From Larix kaempferi (taxonomy: Eukaryota > Streptophyta > Pinopsida > Pinales > Pinaceae), in the NCBI GenBank assembly GCA_027924585.1, contig BSBM01000307.1, positions 10,686,001 to 10,750,000 on the forward strand: a DNA stretch of 64,000 nucleotides, in the 5' to 3' direction. This document shows positions 59,345 through 64,000 of this stretch, piece by piece. The notes below the pieces were generated by a model. That model had not been told where the DNA came from and did not search any database. It was given only the letters and a program-made list of their open reading frames with translations. The position numbers and the translations under genes are program-made. Every line of letters starts with the position of its first letter. The stretch's first letter is position 1.

Positions 59345-61520
59345 CTAGATATAGTCGACTACCAAAAAGGTAACTAGTGAATTTGAGATCATAAAGTGAA
59401 AAATTATACATTGACAACTCTTGAATTGAAAATAAACCCTAAACCCATAAAAAATACTAGGAAAGAATACTCTAATTGATGCACAAATACTCATGAACAT
59501 GGTAATCAAGAAGTTCCACTACACTTGGCATAGAACACCACTCGTCCATTGTTTTACAATACCACTTGACCATTTCATCTATGGACTTCAACTCGTCATG
59601 AAATTCATAAAATAAAACCCATTCCAGTATCAAATCCAAGGAATGAATTTACCCAGATATTGTAATGTTCGGTTTAGTGGCAGGAAGTAGAGGACCGCGT
59701 AGGATAAAAACCCACTAAAATGCCCTGCTTTTCTGGTCAATTTTTTATTAAATCTGGTCAAAATCACGTTTGAAAATTGTAGTTTATGTAATTCTTCAAT
59801 TTTAGCAATCACATTGACGTTTTCTAGACTAAAAGGCGCATTTTAAAACTACCCAAATCATCAAAATCACAATTTGAGCAATAAATGTTTTTAGCAATTT
59901 TTCTACTGCCGGATTCCGGCCACTCGGGAGCATTTTGGTTAGCGGGTATACTGGTCCGTAGAGGACCCGTCAAATGAATTTTGGAATGTTTTCTCATCCA
60001 TTTTTTGAGATACCGCAACATATTTAGAACCTCCACCATGCCCATCCCACTAATGATATAAGAAACAAGGAAACACAAGCACATATCTACGGCTAAGAAT
60101 CTGTCAACAACTACAAGGAGCAATATGACAATGAACTTTGGTTTTCAGTTTTCTTTATTTTATGCATCACATCTATATGTCAAAGGTGAGTTTTATTTCC
60201 AGAAGGGCTTCATTCCTTCAATTATCTATGACAGCGACAAGGGTTGTGATTCTCCCATGGAGAATAAAGTACGCGAGGAGTAGCAGGAGCTCCAAGGGTT
60301 GAAACTCGGTCATGTTCTTGATGTATAGGGACAAGCCCCAGGAAAGAATAATCTCGTATGGATCCAATAAGTTAAGGGTTATACACCATCTCACCATTAA
60401 GTTAAAGACACAACGACCCAAAAAAGGGGCCATTCTCTACAATAAACTTGGCGAGGCATTTTTTTCCATTACCGTATTCGAGACACCGAGTTTACTACAA
60501 AGGTCAAGGAGATATGGGTTTATCAAGCCAAAGAGACTCTTATTTTCAAATAAATAAATGAGTAGTACATAAATGTTTCAGAAAATCACAAACATATATG
60601 TGCAGATTTTGATGGGATTATTGAAGTCTGTGTACCTAATGGATGTTGCAAGTTTGGCGGCAGATTCAACTCTTTATACAGTACGAAATCATTTTGGTTG
60701 GTTCGCACAGAACTAAGGACTTCATTTAAACGCATGTGTAGGTCCTTGTGTAGGTCTTGAACTCAAAAATATGTGAGCTTGTGTGTTAGGGATAGGTGTC
60801 AACCAGAATCCCCATGCCAGATTTCGAGGATTACATCATTGTCCAACATCTAATAGAAAACCAGATAAATAATGTTTAGAACAATTAATTTCAATATAAA
60901 AAATTGCTTGCAAGGTTTAATATTTGATTTTGGTTTAATTTTTCGATCATCGAGCTCAGTTAATGCTGTGGTCCCCGCAGGGACATAATAAATTTATTAA
61001 TTATATTAAATTTAATTTTTGAAAAATGATGCAAGATTATTTTTCCATTGTCTAGGGTAGGGAATCGCAGGTCAGGTGTTTGAAGTTGGGTTTGCAATTG
61101 AATAAATTCACAATTGAATTTCAACAATGTTAAAATGCAAACTAATATGTTTTGTGTACAAATCCTAAACGCTAGAAACCCTAAGCCCCAAACCCTACTC
61201 TGCCATTGTTTAGAGTAGGGCATATTTGTATATCCCTGGGTTATGTAAGTGTTGCCATATTATTCAAAAATCCAACCAATAAAATTCCATATAATGGAAA
61301 TGGCGGCTTTCATTAAATTCTGCAACCATTATCAATGATGTTTTCAATGTTGAAAGTCAGAATAATGGTTGTAGCCCATGGTTCTGACCACCGCTCATTA
61401 TCAATCATGATCTCCAAATTTGAACTTCTAAATATGGAATAGTATCTACTTAGAGCTTCCTAAATAAGGAATACAATCTTACAACATCACTTTTTAAATT
61501 TACACGGTACACTATAATAA
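59345..61520. other. Unassigned DNA with short open stretches
   Basis: Short frames occur on both strands: 59824-60123 minus (99 codons) and 60312-60557 plus (81 codons). A plus-strand stretch near 60205-60270 reads like former coding sequence before a TAG. None shows a domain I can name. A perfect inverted repeat, CCCTACTCT ... AGAGTAGGG, spans 61193-61220. Splicing or decay could hide a gene. Confidence 0.4.
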
Positions 61521-61549
61521 AATACACCATATTAGTGCATTTGTAATTA

Positions 61550-62740
61550 CTGAACGCACCGGTGCTACTAAACAGCATACGCACCGCTGTGAAACATCTG
61601 TAAAACAACCCGTAAAAGAAACTATCCGCTATATTTGATAGTGGATAGATACGTATACATTTTTCAATCTTGTTGACACTAGTGTGCTCAGTATTTAAAG
61701 ACGCTCCGAGAAACTCAAAATTTTGTTGTGTATGTAGTATGATGTTATATTTTCATGGGTTGTCATAATGGTGTGTCCTAAAACACTAGAGTCCTAGGGC
61801 ATACATGTCTTTATGATGCATTGGAATTCTGAATTTGTAAAAAAATTACGGTGCATTTAAAAATATGACACACCAGTGCGTCTATCTAAAGAGAGCACAT
61901 ATGTCCGGAAAATCGAAAATAAAAAGTTGGACGAATTATTTTTCCATAACTTCAAAATGAGTGGGAATTTCAATTTAAAAAAAAACCTACAAAGTATTAA
62001 AAAATAAAACCTAATCACTAATTCATTATTTGGCGAATCTTTGATAGAGAGTTATCAAGGACGAGTTTGGAGCAACCCAATTTTTTTGAAGATCGAAATT
62101 TCTAAGGTATGTTGAATCAAACAAAGCCCCGCATAAAACAAATTTCAAGTATGTAGAATGTTACTATTATTTTCATATTTATATTTTCTAGTTGTTTTTT
62201 TTTGTTTTATGTGGCTGCAAAATTTTACATTATAGTTTAAATCCCTTGATTGTTTCACAATTATGATTTTTATTCTTAGGTATTTTAGGTTTAATAGGTT
62301 TGTAGTTTTATATATAAGCCGTTGGGTGCGATGGGGCCACTTCTTGGGTCGAATCCAAAACCTTATCATCCTTGTCAGTGTTTTAATTATTATTTAAAAA
62401 AGCGTTATGCAATTTCCGGTGCGTTCTATTTGTCTAAACGCACCTGTGAGTTTATAGTACACATAGTGGTGATGTACAACGTATTTTTTTAATTAAAAAA
62501 TACGTTTACGCTGCTGTCAGTGCGTTCTATTTGCGATAACACACTGGTGTGTTAATTGTGAAAGCGCACCGTTTTGATTTTTGATGGTTTATAGTTAATA
62601 AATCGCACCGACAAATGCGTTTGCGAATTTTTTTAATTTTGTTGTGGTTAACAATGCGTCAACATAGGAGCACCAGTGCATCCACATGTTAGAAGCATCG
62701 GGGCATTTAATATGTTGCAATGCACTGGTATGATAGTTTT
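61550..62740. repeat. Cluster of GCACCGGTGC-like palindromes and inverted repeats
   Basis: GCACCGGTGC is a perfect palindrome at 61556-61565. Related forms occur near 61581, 61871, 62418, 62441, 62519, 62535, 62571, 62588, 62671 and 62724. GGTGCGTT at 62418-62425 pairs with AACGCACC at 62437-62444. AACACACTGGTGTGTT is a second near-perfect palindrome near 62538. At 62478-62506, twelve-base arms AACGTATTTTTT and AAAAAATACGTT flank TAATT. Confidence 0.7.
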
Positions 62741-64000
62741 TGTTTTTGAATTTTTATTATGAAATTTATTTGTATAATATACTTAATAGCTTCTTTATTT
62801 AATAGTCTAGGCTGTTTATTGATAGAAAATGCAAGATAAATGTTCAATGAACAACAATTCTAGTCGACATGATGGGAGCACATTCAAAGTCGGGAAGAAG
62901 GCAAGTTCTTTGTAATTTCTATATCAAATTAATATATTTGAATTATTTGTAAATTTAATTTAATATGTATTGGTTAATGTCTCACATGTGGAGCCAAAAA
63001 ATGAGGAAGCTCGATACAATTTTATTGGTTGTGATCTTTATATTTTAATTTTTTTTACAATGGCCATTATCCGATGTCTTCAAATTGGTGTTAACATACA
63101 AAGAGCCACTAGATGAATTGATTGACATTGGGTTAAGTAAGGGCTATGAGTATATGTTGGCGTATCAAAAATTAATTGTGGAATTTGTAAGTATCTATTT
63201 TGTTTTACTTTTCTCATTTTATAATTAATGGAACAAAACAAATCCTTTATATTAAATCTATGATTTCTTACGGGTTATAAAACTTGCAGGAAACAAAGTA
63301 TGGAGTGCATCCAACAAAATGATTGTTGAGAGATGGCACAAGACATGGTTTTGAAAGAATGTGTGACATTCATGGCATAATTCTTTCTTTGGTATGTCGA
63401 TTTTCAATTTACATTCATGTATATTGTCTATTTTAATTTTCATTATCCCCAACAATTTAGATACACTCAGTACACTTTATTTTTATGTTTGCCGATGGAA
63501 GCTAAATAAGAGGAAAACAATTGAGGCAATCAACAAAACATTCGGCCAAATAAACCAAGTGATGCAAGTGGCTCGAGCATTGATAACAATTCTAGTGAAG
63601 AATGATGATCTATATATTATGGATGTTAATGCAAGCTATTGTATATTTTGAAATAATTGTATGTGAAAGTCAGACATTTTAATGAATAATGTACTAGACA
63701 TAGTGTCCCAATTGAAAGACAAGTTGTAATAAGTGTAACAATTATGCGCATGTTGACATTCTGATTATTGTGGACTTTATATTGTCCCTGCATTTTGTAT
63801 GACAAAGGGCCTCTTATTGATATTATAAAAAAATGACGAATTTTATTATATTGCATTCTCAAGTGTCATTAAACGTTAAATCACTGATTAAATATATGTA
63901 TGATTAAATAATATTACAATATATGTGAAAATTTATGATATAATAAATTATTAGAAACATCATATCTAAACACAATAATAAAAATTCAAATGAATATTAC
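62741..64000. other. Unassigned AT-rich DNA at the window end
   Basis: An open plus-strand stretch at about 63080-63200 (containing E-L-I-D-I-G-L-S-K-G-Y-E-Y) is followed by GTAAGTATC, a plausible intron donor. An 85-codon frame lies at 63394-63651, with a lysine- and isoleucine-rich mix. A split or decayed gene is possible, but no family is recognised. Confidence 0.35.

Overview
The window is nuclear plant DNA made almost entirely of repeats. I recognise no intact host gene, rRNA, tRNA or CRISPR array. The plant origin is inferred from three things: long-LTR Ty3/gypsy elements with a C-terminal chromodomain, primer-binding sites matching plant tRNA-iMet and tRNA-Arg, and nonsense mutations dominated by TAG (CAG to TAG), as expected from CHG methylation. 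The mass of old nested elements suggests a large land-plant genome. I cannot name the lineage.

Layout. (1) 1-11385: a tandem array of a 3.26-kb unit, three full copies and a truncated fourth, probably continuing upstream. Each unit has a hairpin-rich segment, about 1.1 kb of almost G-free CCCTAA/CT/CA sequence, and about 1.6 kb of AT-rich sequence. The pyrimidine tract of copy 4 runs on to 12820. (2) 12821-36595: element A, a Ty3/gypsy chromodomain element with LTRs of about 4.1 kb, inserted into a CT microsatellite (duplication CTCTC). Its gag-pol is broken by stops and a frameshift. (3) 18069-28681: element B, on the minus strand, inserted into the gag of A (duplication GATAT). It has 0.72-kb LTRs, a tRNA-Arg primer site and one open 1572-codon gag-protease frame that stops just before reverse transcriptase, so it is probably non-autonomous. 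(4) 36596-37790: the rest of the pyrimidine tract, then palindromic motifs. (5) 37911-42117: unassigned DNA with one possible decayed coding segment. (6) 42123-55528: element C, a second decayed chromodomain element with LTRs of 4.3-4.5 kb that hold a GATCGAT-rich tandem array (duplication CAACC). (7) 55529-64000: AT-rich unassigned DNA with small duplications and a cluster of GCACCGGTGC-like palindromes.

History. The pyrimidine tract came first, A inserted into it, and B later inserted into A. C is independent and carries more nonsense mutations than A. The oddest signal is in B. Its two LTRs are identical by eye over 418 bp of the U3 side but clearly divergent over about 240 bp of the other side, more so than the LTRs of the older host element. 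Simple ageing cannot explain this; conversion, recombination or an assembly error must be involved.
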